DNA from: Methanobacteriota archaeon
GTDB lineage: Archaea; Thermoplasmatota; Poseidoniia; Poseidoniales; Thalassarchaeaceae
Assembly (NCBI GenBank): GCA_002712285.1
Contig: PATC01000027.1
Location: 1-35,358 of the forward strand
DNA: 35,358 nucleotides
Direction of reading: 5' to 3'
Position 1 is the first letter of the stretch. Each line of letters starts with the position of its first letter. The translations under genes were made by a program, and so were the position numbers. Below, piece after piece: positions 14,604 through 25,096 of this stretch. The notes under the pieces were generated by a model. The model was not told where the DNA came from, did no database searches, and worked only from the letters and a program-made list of their open reading frames with translations.

Positions 14604-16855
14604 CAGAAACCACTTCCAATTTCATTGTAAATGGCGACTACTTCGTGATGATTATTCACTGGTGTATTGAACTGTTTAGGCATCTTACCCACTCCAGCAG
14701 GAGGGGCAATCATGCCTAGAAGCCCATTGAATACGCGCCCACCAGTTCGAGTGAAACCTAGCATCATCCTAGCAGAAATTCCTGAAGTGAGATTACTGAT
14801 CAAACCAATTGGGCCCAATACTTGGCGATAAATCACTGCATCATTCACCTTTCCACTCATTTTGACACTCCAACAATACCACCATACATGCTTCCCATGA
14901 CGTGAATCAGAAAAGGCACCATCTCTCAAAACAGATGTTTTGGCATCGAGCATGTGGCTTGAAATTTTCATACCAAGTTCGCCATTTCTTGAAATTGATG
15001 ACAAATCTGTTTCTGCCTTTATGCCGCCCACAGATGAAAGAGATTTCATGTGTTCAATTCTGTTCTTGTCTGACGTACGAGGGTCGGTAACTCTGGACCA
15101 AAGTGAAACAACATTTGAGGGGCCGATGTATGATTCATTGTAAGGCAAAGTATCTGAGAAGGAATCGACAAGTAAAGCGCTAGTGAAATCACGAATTTTG
15201 TGTATTTCAGTTGCTTCACTAGAGGACATTGACCCGATTACTCCTTGAGATAACTCTATGCCATCTCTAGTAGCACCATGGAACCAAGGCTTGAGAGATG
15301 AACGCTTGATATCATGGATGGATAAATCTACTACAAGATCTCGAATTACTTCTCCGCCTGTAAGAGGTTCAATGACTATTTTCCAAGAACCATTAACCGA
15401 GGATGCAATATCAGAAATCTTGGTTAATCCAGGTAATACATTACGTCCATTAACTGAAATTACGGTACATGGATCATTTGCTGGCCCATCACGGAAGGTA
15501 AGGGAGCCGTCTTCAGTGGCTTTCACTGTTCGAAGAAGCTGGAGAACCGACATATTTCCAGGGAGAACGCATGCCCACTCATCAGTTCCACTTTCTCTCT
15601 CTAAACAATCGTAACGAAATACTTGTACGTTGACTTGAAGCTCCTCTGACTCGAAGTTAGGGACGACAAAGCCATCATCTCCTTCAACAGCAACATCGTC
15701 TCCACCACTAAGTTCCTCAATGATGAGTTCAACCATTTCTGCTTGGAAGGTACCATTTCCATCTACTGCGGACATATGAGCTAGAGCTGATTCAGCCCAT
15801 ATAGCCGAGGGTGCGTCGTAATCGACATCACAATCCACACGGTCGACTAGTCTTGTTCCACCTAACTCTTCAAAGCGCTTATCCCATTCCTTACCAGATT
15901 CACAGAAGAGTTCGTAACTTGTATCTCCGAGTGCACATACGCTGAAATGAGTTTGGCTAAGTGATGGAGCACCGTCTGCATTAGCAGCAATCCAAAGTGC
16001 CTCTGCATTGTCAGGCTGCTCACCCTCGCCCCACGTGGAACAAACAATCAGGACGCGAGACATTCCTGATAGAGATGATACGTCAAATCCATCCATATCG
16101 TGCACTTTGGCATCAAGACCGTATGCCGAGGCACGTTTGCTAATCTTCGCAGCCAAGCCTTCAGAATTACCGCTCTGCGAACCGAATAGGATGTGTAATG
16201 ATCGATCACCCTCATGCATGAACACCTGGGTATCACTTCCTCCTTGAGCAGTAACCTTCGAACCGGCATCATCGGATGCGGGAGCGGGCGTATCTGATGC
16301 ATCTAATGACCCACCGGATGATACAAATTCAGAGATAGAGGACACTTTACCTTCTTGGAATACTCCATCTCCATCTACTGCTGCCATTCGTGGAAGGGCC
16401 ATTTCAGTCCAAGTGGCTGCAGGTTTGTCATAATCCACATCACAATCGACTCTATCCAGTAGCCTCTTACCGCCTAACTCTTCAAAGCGCTTATCCCATT
16501 CTTTACCAGATTCGCAAAACAACTCATAGCTCGTATCACCTAGAGCACAAACAGAAAAATTTGTTGAACTCAAGGCAGGAGCGCCATCTCCATTGGCAGC
16601 ATTCCAAAGATCTTCAGCATTGTCGGGTTGCTCGCCTTCACCCCATGTAGAACAAACGATTAGAACACGTTTCATTCCAGAAAGTGAGGCTATATCGACA
16701 TCACCCATATCATGAACTGTAGATTCTAAGCCATAGGAAGAGGCTTGCTTACCAATCTTAGACGCCAAGTCCTCTGAATTACCGCTTTGAGAACCGAAAA
16801 GGATGTTCAGAGTGCGGTCACCACTCGTCAGAAACTGAACCAAACCATCTGACAT
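14603..16855 (-). CDS. Tandem flavodoxin fused to a cysteine-less SdhB/FrdB-like region
   Basis: Residues 16-165 and 219-371 are two flavodoxin-like domains of the CysJ/P450-reductase type: ILFGSQSGNSE (FMN phosphate loop), STWGEGEQPDNA, CALGDTSYELFCESGKEWD and RVDCDVDYD. The two copies are mostly identical, separated by an S/D/A-rich linker. Residues about 405-510 resemble the N-terminal [2Fe-2S] domain of succinate dehydrogenase/fumarate reductase subunit B (QVFRYD, VLQLLRTVKATEDGSLTFRD, SVNGRNVLPGLTKI, IEPLTGGEVIRDLVVD), but the CREGICGSC loop reads DGPANDPCT. Residues 512-635 resemble the C-terminal ferredoxin domain (SLKPWF, YIGPSNVVSLWSRVTDPRT) with all cysteine motifs replaced. Residues 640-750 are unrecognised. 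No NAD(P)H/FAD domain is present, so it is not a sulfite reductase flavoprotein. Its partner gene overlaps its stop. Confidence 0.75.
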   Translation of the reverse strand: MSDGLVQFLTSGDRTLNILFGSQSGNSEDLASKIGKQASSYGLESTVHDMGDVDIASLSGMKRVLIVCSTWGEGEQPDNAEDLWNAANGDGAPALSSTNFSVCALGDTSYELFCESGKEWDKRFEELGGKRLLDRVDCDVDYDKPAATWTEMALPRMAAVDGDGVFQEGKVSSISEFVSSGGSLDASDTPAPASDDAGSKVTAQGGSDTQVFMHEGDRSLHILFGSQSGNSEGLAAKISKRASAYGLDAKVHDMDGFDVSSLSGMSRVLIVCSTWGEGEQPDNAEALWIAANADGAPSLSQTHFSVCALGDTSYELFCESGKEWDKRFEELGGTRLVDRVDCDVDYDAPSAIWAESALAHMSAVDGNGTFQAEMVELIIEELSGGDDVAVEGDDGFVVPNFESEELQVNVQVFRYDCLERESGTDEWACVLPGNMSVLQLLRTVKATEDGSLTFRDGPANDPCTVISVNGRNVLPGLTKISDIASSVNGSWKIVIEPLTGGEVIRDLVVDLSIHDIKRSSLKPWFHGATRDGIELSQGVIGSMSSSEATEIHKIRDFTSALLVDSFSDTLPYNESYIGPSNVVSLWSRVTDPRTSDKNRIEHMKSLSSVGGIKAETDLSSISRNGELGMKISSHMLDAKTSVLRDGAFSDSRHGKHVWWYCWSVKMSGKVNDAVIYRQVLGPIGLISNLTSGISARMMLGFTRTGGRVFNGLLGMIAPPAGVGKMPKQFNTPVNNHHEVVAIYNEIGSGF
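15743..16201 (-). repeat. Second flavodoxin-domain copy (internal gene repeat)
   Basis: Codons about 219-371 of the fusion gene. It is a clear duplicate of the block at 16361-16810: long runs such as VLIVCSTWGEGEQPDNAE and GDTSYELFCESGKEWDKRF are shared exactly at protein level, while the DNA differs at many third positions. Confidence 0.85.
16361..16810 (-). repeat. First flavodoxin-domain copy (internal gene repeat)
   Basis: Codons about 16-165 of the fusion gene, the partner of the repeat at 15743-16201. Both keep the FMN-binding loops, so both copies look functional rather than one being decayed. Confidence 0.85.
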
Positions 16856-16937
16856 AACTATGCACCCAATCAGATGAACTAAACCAACAGAATGGGATTA
16901 TTGAACATAACGGGCTGGGGTCCAATTAAGGAGCAAC

Positions 16938-18548
16938 TCAAAGGTCCATGCCGTCCATCATTCCCTGATCTCCAAGGCTGACTCCTTTTGATGAGATTAC
17001 ATCATCAATTCTAAGGATCATAGTGGCAGTCTCGGTAGCACTTTGGATTGCTTGCTCAACGACCCTAACTGGCTCCACGACATTTGCGTCTTTCATATCC
17101 ATAACGCCACCCTCGAATACATTAACGCCAAATGTCGACTTCCCCTCTGCGTGTGCTTTTCTGACATCGATGATCGTATTCACAGGATCGAGACCTGCAT
17201 TCTCAGCGAGGGTACGCGGAATGACTTCAAGAGCCCCTGCAAAGGCCTCAATCGCCATTTGCTCCCTACCTCCTACACCTTCTGCAAAGGTTCGCAGATC
17301 TCGGCTAAGTGCAGCAAGAACACTACCTCCGCCAGTCAATACTGCTCCATCTTCATGTGCAACACTGACTACACCAATCGCGTCATCGAAAGCACGGCGA
17401 ATCTCATCCACTACGTGGTCAGTTCCACCTCGAAGAAGTACACTTACGCTCTTTGCTTCATCACAACCAGTGAGGAAGACCATGTCAGATTCCCCAATTT
17501 TGCGCTCCTCGACCTTGTCACATCGGCCAAGGTCTTCTGAACTCAAGTCATCGATATTGGTAACGATTCGACCACCAGTGGCTTTCGAAAGAGCCTCCAT
17601 ATCCGACTTCTTAGCACGTCGGATGGCAAAGATTCCAGCCTTGGCCATGTAGTGTTGAGCTAAATCATCGATGCCTTTCTGACAGATGACTACATTAGCA
17701 CCGGATTCAATAATCTTATCCACTAGACCCTTGAGATAGCCTTCTTCCTCATCGAGGAATTGAGCCAGCATGTTAGGGTCAGTAATCTGAATCTTAGCAT
17801 CAACTTCCGTCTTCTTGACCTCAATTGCAGAATTAATCAGAGCAACTTGAGCGCCACTTACAGAACGGGGCATTCCACTATGAACTCGTTCCTTATCGAG
17901 AATGATTCCATCGACCAAAGTACTATCCTTAATCGAACCACCCTGCTTCTTCTCTACCTTGACATCATCAAGATCGACCATTATCTCGCCGTCTGACTCT
18001 GTAGCGACCTTGAGAACAGCATTCACACAAATCTCTGCAAGGAATGCCTTGACAGCCCCTGCACTCTTTCCAGTGAGAGCAGTCTTTGCCACTTCATGTA
18101 GCATCTCAGGATTAACGGGAATGGAATGATTGTCGAGAAGTTCAAGACAACGCTCGGCTGCTATCCTGAATCCTTCACAGATAATGGTCGGATGGACATT
18201 CTGCTCGATCAAATCCTCAGACCGCTTGAGCAATTCTCCAGCTAGTACGACTGCTGATGTAGTTCCATCGAAACAATGTGCCTCCTGAGTTTTAGCAACC
18301 TCGATAATCATCTTAGCCGCAGGATGTTCAATATCCATCTCTTTCAGAATAGTGGCACCATCATTGGTAATGATGACATCACCCATAGAATCAACCAACA
18401 TCTTATCCATCCCCTTGGGGCCAAGTGTTGTACGCACTGCATCGGCTACCGCCTTAGCTGCTGCGATGTTGTTACTCTGTGCAGTCTTCCCTCGACTGCG
18501 AGTCGTCCCTTCTTTGAGAATGAAGATTGGTTGTTGCCCTGATTGCAT
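16938..18548 (-). CDS. Thermosome subunit (group II chaperonin)
   Basis: ATP-driven protein-folding chaperonin forming a double ring. Signatures are [31 protein letters not shown], the catalytic-loop [37 protein letters not shown] and [20 protein letters not shown], and [17 protein letters not shown]. The ATG at 18548 ([14 protein letters not shown]) is chosen because it matches the usual thermosome N-terminus and has GGAG eight bases upstream; an in-frame ATG at 18569 is the alternative. The C-terminus is short ([11 protein letters not shown]) and lacks a long GGM-repeat tail. A CTTAAG element at about 18590 may be its promoter. Confidence 0.97.
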   Translation of the reverse strand: MQSGQQPIFILKEGTTRSRGKTAQSNNIAAAKAVADAVRTTLGPKGMDKMLVDSMGDVIITNDGATILKEMDIEHPAAKMIIEVAKTQEAHCFDGTTSAVVLAGELLKRSEDLIEQNVHPTIICEGFRIAAERCLELLDNHSIPVNPEMLHEVAKTALTGKSAGAVKAFLAEICVNAVLKVATESDGEIMVDLDDVKVEKKQGGSIKDSTLVDGIILDKERVHSGMPRSVSGAQVALINSAIEVKKTEVDAKIQITDPNMLAQFLDEEEGYLKGLVDKIIESGANVVICQKGIDDLAQHYMAKAGIFAIRRAKKSDMEALSKATGGRIVTNIDDLSSEDLGRCDKVEERKIGESDMVFLTGCDEAKSVSVLLRGGTDHVVDEIRRAFDDAIGVVSVAHEDGAVLTGGGSVLAALSRDLRTFAEGVGGREQMAIEAFAGALEVIPRTLAENAGLDPVNTIIDVRKAHAEGKSTFGVNVFEGGVMDMKDANVVEPVRVVEQAIQSATETATMILRIDDVISSKGVSLGDQGMMDGMDL

Positions 18549-18621
18549 GATTATCGCTCCATCCGACATCCCGCCGACAAAGCATTGCGCCTTAAGGGCA
18601 CGGGAAAACAAGACGGGACCT

Positions 18622-21600
18622 TCAGAGGCCCTGCTGATCTAACCACTGTTGACCATAATGCTGCCATTGGTCCATTGTCCAACCATCAGGTAGACCACCC
18701 TCTGGGAGAGGAGGTCCAGATGGGGCTGGCGCTTGTGAAGTAGGAGAAGGCGCATGAATTGTCTCAACTGGTGCAGGAGTAGGGCTGCTGAATGAATCCT
18801 GTACGGGTGCCATTGTCGGAGCAGACATTATATCAGGAGCAGGTGCGATTTCACGGTACTTGCCCTCAAGAGAAGTCTGGTAATCAGCAAGACTGACAAC
18901 CTCATCCTCAATCTGTTGAGTTCCCATAATAATCCGAACAAAGACAAAGAGTAGAGCAATGACAACAAGAACACCAAAAATAACTCCAATGATGCCGACA
19001 ATACCTGATCCAGAAGCCGTGTCCTCGGCTTCAGATTGCATGCGTATGAAGGTGATTTCTTGTCGATATTCTACAGTGTCGAGGTCAGCGTCTATCTCAA
19101 GAGTGAAGTTTCGTGTAATCTCCGCAAAGGGCAGATTGAGTAGAGCTACTTCGGATGGCTCTATCTCAACTGTGATAATTCGCCGCTGATCAGGGCCAAG
19201 TTGGAATTCACGATCTGATTCGACAATACGTGGATTAAATCCGTAGGCTGTCATCTCATTTGCGCTGACATCTAGGCGAATCTGCTGAGACACAGTTGGA
19301 TGCCGATTATGAAGTTCAAATGTTAGGGTTTCTGTCTGTATAGCTCTATCAATCACCATGGGCCCTTGGCCAACTACATTGATCCAACCCTGTGTTCCAA
19401 CATCAAACACAGCAGAACCAGTATCTGAAGGAGCATCCCCTGTGCCATCATAATTTAATGAGGTACCTGTCAAACTTAATGTTTGGTCGCCTTGTGTACC
19501 TTCGACGAAAGCGTAACAGAACGTCACATTGTAGGAACTTCCCGGTGCAACAACAGATGTCTCCGCAGGAGATAGAGGTTGACCATTGATATCACGGAGT
19601 TCGACTGTGATGGTATCTGGATGATCGACAGCGATAGAAAAACGATCATCCATGTTACCGATGTTGGTAATCTCCCACTTACCTGTACGACAGGAATCGC
19701 CTGGAGAAAAAGTCTGGCCGCTCATATCAAGATCCTCTACAATCAGTTCATAGGTAGGGGGAACCGTGAGACGTATCTGCTGCACAACATCATAGTTTGG
19801 ATCTGACTCAGAGGTTGCTGTCACCTCAATCAAGTAGATATCTGGACGAAGACCGTAAGGCATTGGCAGAATTAGATACACTGTAGTATCACCACCGAAA
19901 GCATCGAGTAAACCTGTAGAAATAATGGACAAAGTCGCATCAAGTCTGTTGTCTGCTAATAGACTGAGATTGTAGTTCTCATCGCTATTACCGTTATTCA
20001 CAAGAGTCATCTCGACCTGAACCATCTGACCATTAGATGGAGCTGTAACATCAGCAGTCATTGCAGAAATACTCAGATCTGACACAGAAGGAACCTCAAT
20101 CTGAATCGACCAAGTTGCCTGTGCACTAGCAGGAGGAACTGCATTTGTCAGCAATGTAATTTCAACAGGGCCTGGGACAGCGTCCACTGGGGCGGTAAAC
20201 TGTGCAATGACGTCAACAGTGACACCACGTGGCACCATTATACTAGTCGCCGGTGCACCAGAGGAGTCAAACCATTCTAAGTTTGAATTCGACCATAAAG
20301 GATCATTGAAGTAGGCTCCAAAGGTCCAACCAACATCCTCATTTCCAGTATTCTGCAAAGTCATCGTTACATTGCCTGTTGCAGCTGGTGGGAGAGTTAG
20401 TGCAGGTGTTACAATATTCGCTTGACGGAAACGAGCCGAATAGGATGACACAACATTGACGTCATAATGGCGCTGGCCCTTGTTTTGAGCGTTAACAGAA
20501 TCATTTAGCCAGATAGACCAGTTGACTGTCTCTACATTTGAACCAGCAGGAATGGAAAGATTCACCCAGAACTCAGACGTATTTCCTGGATCGACAGGCA
20601 TCATTGTCACAGTGTTATCAAAGTCCACTGGATCTGTGGAATCTATCCTTATTGGGAACTGAGACATCCAAGAAGAGTTGTCCACCTTACTATGGATAGT
20701 GGGTGAAACACTGACATAACCGTTGTTTGTCATTGTGCAGCGAATTGAGGGAGGACTTGGATCAGCAGGTATAACATTGAACACGCCATTCGCAGGTTCA
20801 TCACAATCAAGATCGATTGTATATTCATCGACACGCTCGATACCGAAGAGCATTAGATCGTCTACATGAATACCTTGAGTTGCATCGTTGTTATCCGAAC
20901 TGAAATGGAATGCTAATCCATAATTAGAGTTGGGGAATACATCAGTCATGTTCCAGATAACAGGAGTCCAATCACCGGATGTTGCTCCAATCGTTGCTTC
21001 AGAAAGATTGAGGCGTTCCTGAGAAAGGCCAGTGTTAGCTTCAAGGGAGAGTTCGTCTCCTTGACCCATGGTACCCCAAGCTTGCACACGTGCCTGCAAA
21101 GATACGAACTCGAAACCCTTGACTTGGACCGTGCAGATGTATATGCCGTAAGCGTTTGAAAGAGTACCATCATTTTGACCATATCCTAGAGAATCGAATC
21201 CATCGTTACAGTTCTGATTCGCATCCGGCCATGCCCACCACATACGGTCATTGCGACTGCTGATGTATACACCCGAATCACTTGCAATCTGTAGATGTCG
21301 GTTGCCCTCCGCCGAAGTAGAGGAAGAAAGCATTTGGAATTGGCCTTCATCCTTTATTGAGAAGTCGTTGCCCACATCGTAACCTGCTCCAACCCACATA
21401 GGGACAGAAAGAGCATTTGGGCAATCAACTGACCCATCGCCATCTACATCACCACATAGTGAGTTCTCAACACGATCGTGGTAGAGAGCAACGATGATAT
21501 TCTCATCGTATACATCATTCACTTCGTTTCCATCGAGTACACCTGCATCAACGCTACCACGGAGAATGTATCCTCCTCCAAGAGTCCCATCATCCGAAAG

Positions 21601-22020
21601 ATGACTATGAGCCGCCATAGGAGTCCAATCCACAGACTCGACAGTAGATTGTCCACCCGCAAGAGACAGATTCACTGTCCAAGATTCAACTACGAAACCA
21701 ATCGGGTGCCAGACCTCCATGGTACCGACAGCATCAGCCGGGTCTAGACGAGTACCAGCATTTCGGAATTCAAACGTAAGAGAAATGGTCTCACGTACGT
21801 AGATGTAATCGACACTGTTACCATCTGGCTGAGTAAACGTACTAGCGGCAGATGATACATTTCCGAAACTGATGTCACTTACTGTGAAATCAACCAGCGC
21901 TCGGCCCGAGGTGTCAAAGGTCTCAATTGGAGAATCAGAGGGTGATGGAGGCGCAAGCAATGGGCCCACAGACATAGCGACCAAAGTGATGACCAACAGA
22001 AATGCACTCAAGCGACCCAT
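18622..22020 (-). CDS. Large secreted, C-terminally membrane-anchored surface protein
   Basis: No known enzyme recognised. The ATG at 22020 ([19 protein letters not shown]) starts an obvious signal peptide; the track's upstream TTG start is unlikely. The 1132 residues contain a calcium-binding-like loop ([11 protein letters not shown]), an N-terminal jelly-roll-like region around residues 230-400 ([35 protein letters not shown]), and several immunoglobulin-like beta repeats of CARDB/NEW3 type with recurrent [26 protein letters not shown] and [13 protein letters not shown] patterns. Near the end is one membrane helix ([20 protein letters not shown]) and a cytoplasmic tail of about 100 residues, rich in P/A/S and closing with [19 protein letters not shown]. 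Probably an adhesion or cell-envelope scaffold protein. Confidence 0.85.
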   Translation of the reverse strand: MGRLSAFLLVITLVAMSVGPLLAPPSPSDSPIETFDTSGRALVDFTVSDISFGNVSSAASTFTQPDGNSVDYIYVRETISLTFEFRNAGTRLDPADAVGTMEVWHPIGFVVESWTVNLSLAGGQSTVESVDWTPMAAHSHLSDDGTLGGGYILRGSVDAGVLDGNEVNDVYDENIIVALYHDRVENSLCGDVDGDGSVDCPNALSVPMWVGAGYDVGNDFSIKDEGQFQMLSSSTSAEGNRHLQIASDSGVYISSRNDRMWWAWPDANQNCNDGFDSLGYGQNDGTLSNAYGIYICTVQVKGFEFVSLQARVQAWGTMGQGDELSLEANTGLSQERLNLSEATIGATSGDWTPVIWNMTDVFPNSNYGLAFHFSSDNNDATQGIHVDDLMLFGIERVDEYTIDLDCDEPANGVFNVIPADPSPPSIRCTMTNNGYVSVSPTIHSKVDNSSWMSQFPIRIDSTDPVDFDNTVTMMPVDPGNTSEFWVNLSIPAGSNVETVNWSIWLNDSVNAQNKGQRHYDVNVVSSYSARFRQANIVTPALTLPPAATGNVTMTLQNTGNEDVGWTFGAYFNDPLWSNSNLEWFDSSGAPATSIMVPRGVTVDVIAQFTAPVDAVPGPVEITLLTNAVPPASAQATWSIQIEVPSVSDLSISAMTADVTAPSNGQMVQVEMTLVNNGNSDENYNLSLLADNRLDATLSIISTGLLDAFGGDTTVYLILPMPYGLRPDIYLIEVTATSESDPNYDVVQQIRLTVPPTYELIVEDLDMSGQTFSPGDSCRTGKWEITNIGNMDDRFSIAVDHPDTITVELRDINGQPLSPAETSVVAPGSSYNVTFCYAFVEGTQGDQTLSLTGTSLNYDGTGDAPSDTGSAVFDVGTQGWINVVGQGPMVIDRAIQTETLTFELHNRHPTVSQQIRLDVSANEMTAYGFNPRIVESDREFQLGPDQRRIITVEIEPSEVALLNLPFAEITRNFTLEIDADLDTVEYRQEITFIRMQSEAEDTASGSGIVGIIGVIFGVLVVIALLFVFVRIIMGTQQIEDEVVSLADYQTSLEGKYREIAPAPDIMSAPTMAPVQDSFSSPTPAPVETIHAPSPTSQAPAPSGPPLPEGGLPDGWTMDQWQHYGQQWLDQQGL

Positions 22021-22048
22021 CGACACCAACAGTCAACGCAGTCATGAC

Positions 22049-22057
22049 GCGATAATA
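22049..22057 (-). promoter_or_regulatory. Possible TATA box of the surface-protein gene
   Basis: The minus strand reads CTTATTATC about 30 bases before the ATG at 22020, a spacing that suggests a leaderless or very short-leader transcript. It lies in the 156-base divergent gap shared with the plus-strand gene at 22177, where no other feature was seen. Confidence 0.35.
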
Positions 22058-22176
22058 AGGTTGAGGCGAAACCGAGCGCCCCAATAACGGCGACTTTCTA
22101 TGAAATCGGTCTGAAACACACCTTCGCGTTCTCTTCATCGGCAATCACTTAGGTCGAGAGGTTAGCAGGAACCTCC

Positions 22177-23325
22177 GTGGCTGTCGTCCGATCTCTCTTC
22201 GCCCGGATTTGGCTCACAATGATAATCGGAGGACAGGTCCTGATTGCTCCTGCCGTCGCATTCTCGATCACATATCTTGTTGAGGTCGATACAGAATCGG
22301 GACTAACACTATCCATCCGAACAGAACTAATGCCTTGGATTCTATCCGCAGCGCTCGCCTACGGAATTATCTCATTCATCCTAGCACTTGTCGCTGGGGG
22401 ATTTATGCCCCTTTCAGTTGCTAACTCTGGTGGTTGGCTAGCCCAACTTAGGTTGAGTAATCGATACCGTAACCCTGAAGCTGTTGAATCAGCAAGAGAA
22501 AGGCTACGAACAAGTCCATTCGGCCGTATGATTCGAATTGTCCACGAACAAGTCCAAACACGTCGTCGAGGGCTTCTGGAAGTACATGGAGGCCTACAGA
22601 TTCTTGCGGCACCTATGCAGGTCATCCTCGTCCTTATCCCTGTAATCGCCATGCAATACGTGCCAGAGAGTATGATTGCGGATGGACACTTATTCGAATT
22701 TGGTATAATGGTCTACTTCATTGGCCTGATGGCAGGATTCCGGATTTATCCCTTGTATGCTGGCAGATTTGTAGGTGCCGCATCTACTCTACGCATGTTG
22801 ATGGAGAAAGTGACAACAAAACTAACGTGGATGCTACCCGTCCTCATATTCTGGTTAATCGTTCGCTTCCTGATTGGAATTTCTTTTAATTGGCTCGGAA
22901 TTGAAATGGAGAACTGGCAATCACTCGCTGTTGAGAAACGTTTGATCGAGTCTCTACTACCTGTCGAAGCCACAGTTCCAGAATCTTCCTTCATCGATAT
23001 GCTCGTCGCCCTATCCGTCCTCCCCATTGCAACATTTACCACTATGACCGTGCTTGGAGGAGGCGCTATTGCAGTCCCCCGATGGATGCAAGATCCCACC
23101 AATCGCCTAGTCGAAATCGAAACCCAAAGAGAAGACAATGAGGGAATTTCTTACGACTATGAATTCGACATGTTCACGCCTTCAGAAGAAATTTCTGAAT
23201 CAATGGATGTTGTATCAAATACTGAAGCTGGCCTACTTCCTGAAGTTCCGATTGGTAGATTATCAGGATGGGTTGCATCGCAAGTTGCAGAAAGATTGGA
23301 AGCACGAAGAAAGGGAAGAGAGTGA
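22177..23325 (+). CDS. Polytopic membrane protein, unknown function
   Basis: No family recognised. The 382-residue product starts at a GTG with a weak AGGA upstream. By eye there are about six membrane segments, around residues 10-32, 52-77, 138-160, 172-192, 216-237 and 270-298, with a basic cytoplasmic-type stretch between the second and third (RLSNRYRNPEAVESARERLR, EQVQTRRRGLL) and an acidic hydrophilic C-terminus of about 70 residues. It converges on the next gene, their stop codons abutting without a gap (TGA directly followed by TCA). Confidence 0.75.
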   Translation: MAVVRSLFARIWLTMIIGGQVLIAPAVAFSITYLVEVDTESGLTLSIRTELMPWILSAALAYGIISFILALVAGGFMPLSVANSGGWLAQLRLSNRYRNPEAVESARERLRTSPFGRMIRIVHEQVQTRRRGLLEVHGGLQILAAPMQVILVLIPVIAMQYVPESMIADGHLFEFGIMVYFIGLMAGFRIYPLYAGRFVGAASTLRMLMEKVTTKLTWMLPVLIFWLIVRFLIGISFNWLGIEMENWQSLAVEKRLIESLLPVEATVPESSFIDMLVALSVLPIATFTTMTVLGGGAIAVPRWMQDPTNRLVEIETQREDNEGISYDYEFDMFTPSEEISESMDVVSNTEAGLLPEVPIGRLSGWVASQVAERLEARRKGRE

Positions 23326-23910
23326 TCATTCTTCTTCAGCGGCATCTGTGAATGGACGTCCGTCGAGAAGAATCACGCGCATGGCTCCAACTAGCAAATT
23401 ATCTGAGCGGCGGCGACCGATATCAGGTCGAGATTCAGCAAGAAGTAGACGGTCACAAGAAGTACATCTGACACCATCAATTTCCCACACTGGAATAGGA
23501 TTAGGGCAACATGCAGGCGGTTCAAGACGAATTCTATTCAATTCATGAATTAGGCCCATTGCATAGGGGTAGCGTTCCATTGAATCAAGCGCAAACGGTG
23601 TAATACGTGCAATTAGGACCCAAGCCGCCCCAACAATCAACCCAAAACCAAACGAAGAGGGGGATTGAATTATCATCAATAATCCGATAACGATGGGAAC
23701 GAGACCAATCGGAATCGATGCCCAGTATGCTCGACGGACCCGTAGTAATTGAAGGATGAGAGCCTCATCAACTGGAGGAGATGCAGGATGATCAACAAGA
23801 GGCAAATCATGCAAATTTATTCGAGGGAGGAGGTAAAGAGGAATCCGAGTCAAAAACCAGGAGATGGAAAGAGCGACTATGAAGCGAGCCATTTCAACGC
23901 TGAAAGACAT
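23326..23910 (-). CDS. Small membrane protein with a C-terminal cysteine cluster
   Basis: Function not recognised. The ATG at 23910 (MSFSVEMARFIVALSIS) is chosen: the track's upstream 49 residues lie antisense-frame inside the aminotransferase gene, and this start falls one base after its stop. The 194 residues contain about three membrane segments (RFIVALSISWFLTRIPLYLL, SIPIGLVPIVIGLLMII, SFGFGLIVGAAWVLIARI). The cytoplasmic-type end has PPACCPNPIPVWEIDGVRCTSC, a likely zinc-ribbon knuckle pair. It is probably co-transcribed with the aminotransferase. Confidence 0.7.
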   Translation of the reverse strand: MSFSVEMARFIVALSISWFLTRIPLYLLPRINLHDLPLVDHPASPPVDEALILQLLRVRRAYWASIPIGLVPIVIGLLMIIQSPSSFGFGLIVGAAWVLIARITPFALDSMERYPYAMGLIHELNRIRLEPPACCPNPIPVWEIDGVRCTSCDRLLLAESRPDIGRRRSDNLLVGAMRVILLDGRPFTDAAEEE

Positions 23911-23911
23911 C

Positions 23912-25060
23912 TCACTCCCCTCGCAGGCGACGAAGAACAGCCTCGACCTTATCCATACCCGCGGAGATATCGTCGCGCGCAATGGTATATGCGAATCGGA
24001 TATGGCCCTCTCCGCTTTCTCCAAAGGCGGAACCGGGCGAAGCAAGAACGCCCCCATTTAGGAGTTCAATCGCAAGCTCTTCAGATGTCATACCGGGCAC
24101 CTCCATCTTAGGGAACACGTAGAATGCACCCTTGGGCACATGGCAAGAAACACCTGGCATCGCATTGAGGCGCTCACAAATTAAATCACGCCGGGCTTGA
24201 AATTCCTTTGCCATCTCTTCAGGATAACTTGAGGCTTCATCAAAAGCGGTTAGCACAGCATACTGCATGGCATCATTACTACAAGCCGTGATATAGTATT
24301 GCATTTTAATTATTTGACCTACAGTTTCGGGGTTCGGACAGCAAATGTATCCGATTCTCCACCCCGTCATCGCGAATGTCTTGGAAAAGGAATTTATCAG
24401 CAATGTCTGATCATATCCCGTACCAAGAAACGAGACATGATCTACATCGTAGACGATTCGATCGTAGACCTCGTCGGTGATAATCCAGAGATCATGACGT
24501 TTTGCGAAATCTAATAATTCATCACGTTGCTGTGTTGTAATCGTCGCCCCAGTAGGGTTACTGGGGAAATTGTAGAGGATTGCTACTGTGTTATCGTCAA
24601 CTAGGGATTCTAGAACATCGATTTGGGGAATAAATTCGTGTTCAAAAAGACACGGATAGAATCTTGACTCCCCACCAGCAATCAAGACATCTGGGCCATA
24701 GAGAGGAAAATATGGCTCAGGCATAAGAACATTAGAACCAGGATTAACCAGAGTTAGGAAGCAATTCAACAACGCATTCGTCCCACTCATTGTCATACAG
24801 ACATTGGTCTCATCCATCCCTGGCTGAAGATGGCCTAATGACTCTGCAATCTTGAGGCGAAGTTCGGGTAGGCCTGCTGTCGTAGTGTACTTGTTGTGGC
24901 CAGCTAGCATTGCTTGATGCATTGCATCAATAGCAACCTGAGGAGGTTGGAAATCTGGCTCCCCAAGACCGAAGGAAATGACATCGTCTCCTGCCATATC
25001 GAACATCTTACGGACGCCTGTTGGCTGGATGGAATTCGCCCTGTCAGAGAATCCCGCCAT
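23912..25060 (-). CDS. Class I/II PLP-dependent aminotransferase (AspC-like)
   Basis: Transfers amino groups between amino and 2-oxo acids using pyridoxal phosphate. Fold-type I signatures are FGLGEPDFQPPQ, KYTTTAGLPELR, the cofactor-binding YNFPSNPTGATI, DEVYDRIVYD, the Schiff-base lysine in NSFSKTFAMTGWRIGY and the carboxylate-binding arginine in EGHIRFAYT. The 382-residue length is normal for archaeal aspartate/aromatic aminotransferases; exact substrate cannot be told from sequence reading. A CATAAC element about 26 bases upstream may drive a leaderless transcript. Confidence 0.92.
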   Translation of the reverse strand: MAGFSDRANSIQPTGVRKMFDMAGDDVISFGLGEPDFQPPQVAIDAMHQAMLAGHNKYTTTAGLPELRLKIAESLGHLQPGMDETNVCMTMSGTNALLNCFLTLVNPGSNVLMPEPYFPLYGPDVLIAGGESRFYPCLFEHEFIPQIDVLESLVDDNTVAILYNFPSNPTGATITTQQRDELLDFAKRHDLWIITDEVYDRIVYDVDHVSFLGTGYDQTLLINSFSKTFAMTGWRIGYICCPNPETVGQIIKMQYYITACSNDAMQYAVLTAFDEASSYPEEMAKEFQARRDLICERLNAMPGVSCHVPKGAFYVFPKMEVPGMTSEELAIELLNGGVLASPGSAFGESGEGHIRFAYTIARDDISAGMDKVEAVLRRLRGE

Positions 25061-25096
25061 GACCGACGCATACAGGGCCCGGTTATGAAGCCCCGG

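Noticed and set aside
15743-16810. Repeated DNA as a mobile element or CRISPR
   Set aside because: Two copies of about 450 bases in one frame of one gene, encoding a conserved domain; no spacers, terminal repeats or transposase.
14603-16855. Annotation as CysJ sulfite reductase flavoprotein
   Set aside because: Only the flavodoxin domain matches; the FAD/NADPH reductase domain is missing and the rest resembles SdhB.
17023-17652. 209-residue plus-strand ORF opposite the thermosome
   Set aside because: Shadow of the thermosome gene; no homology features and high S/T/R content typical of antisense frames.
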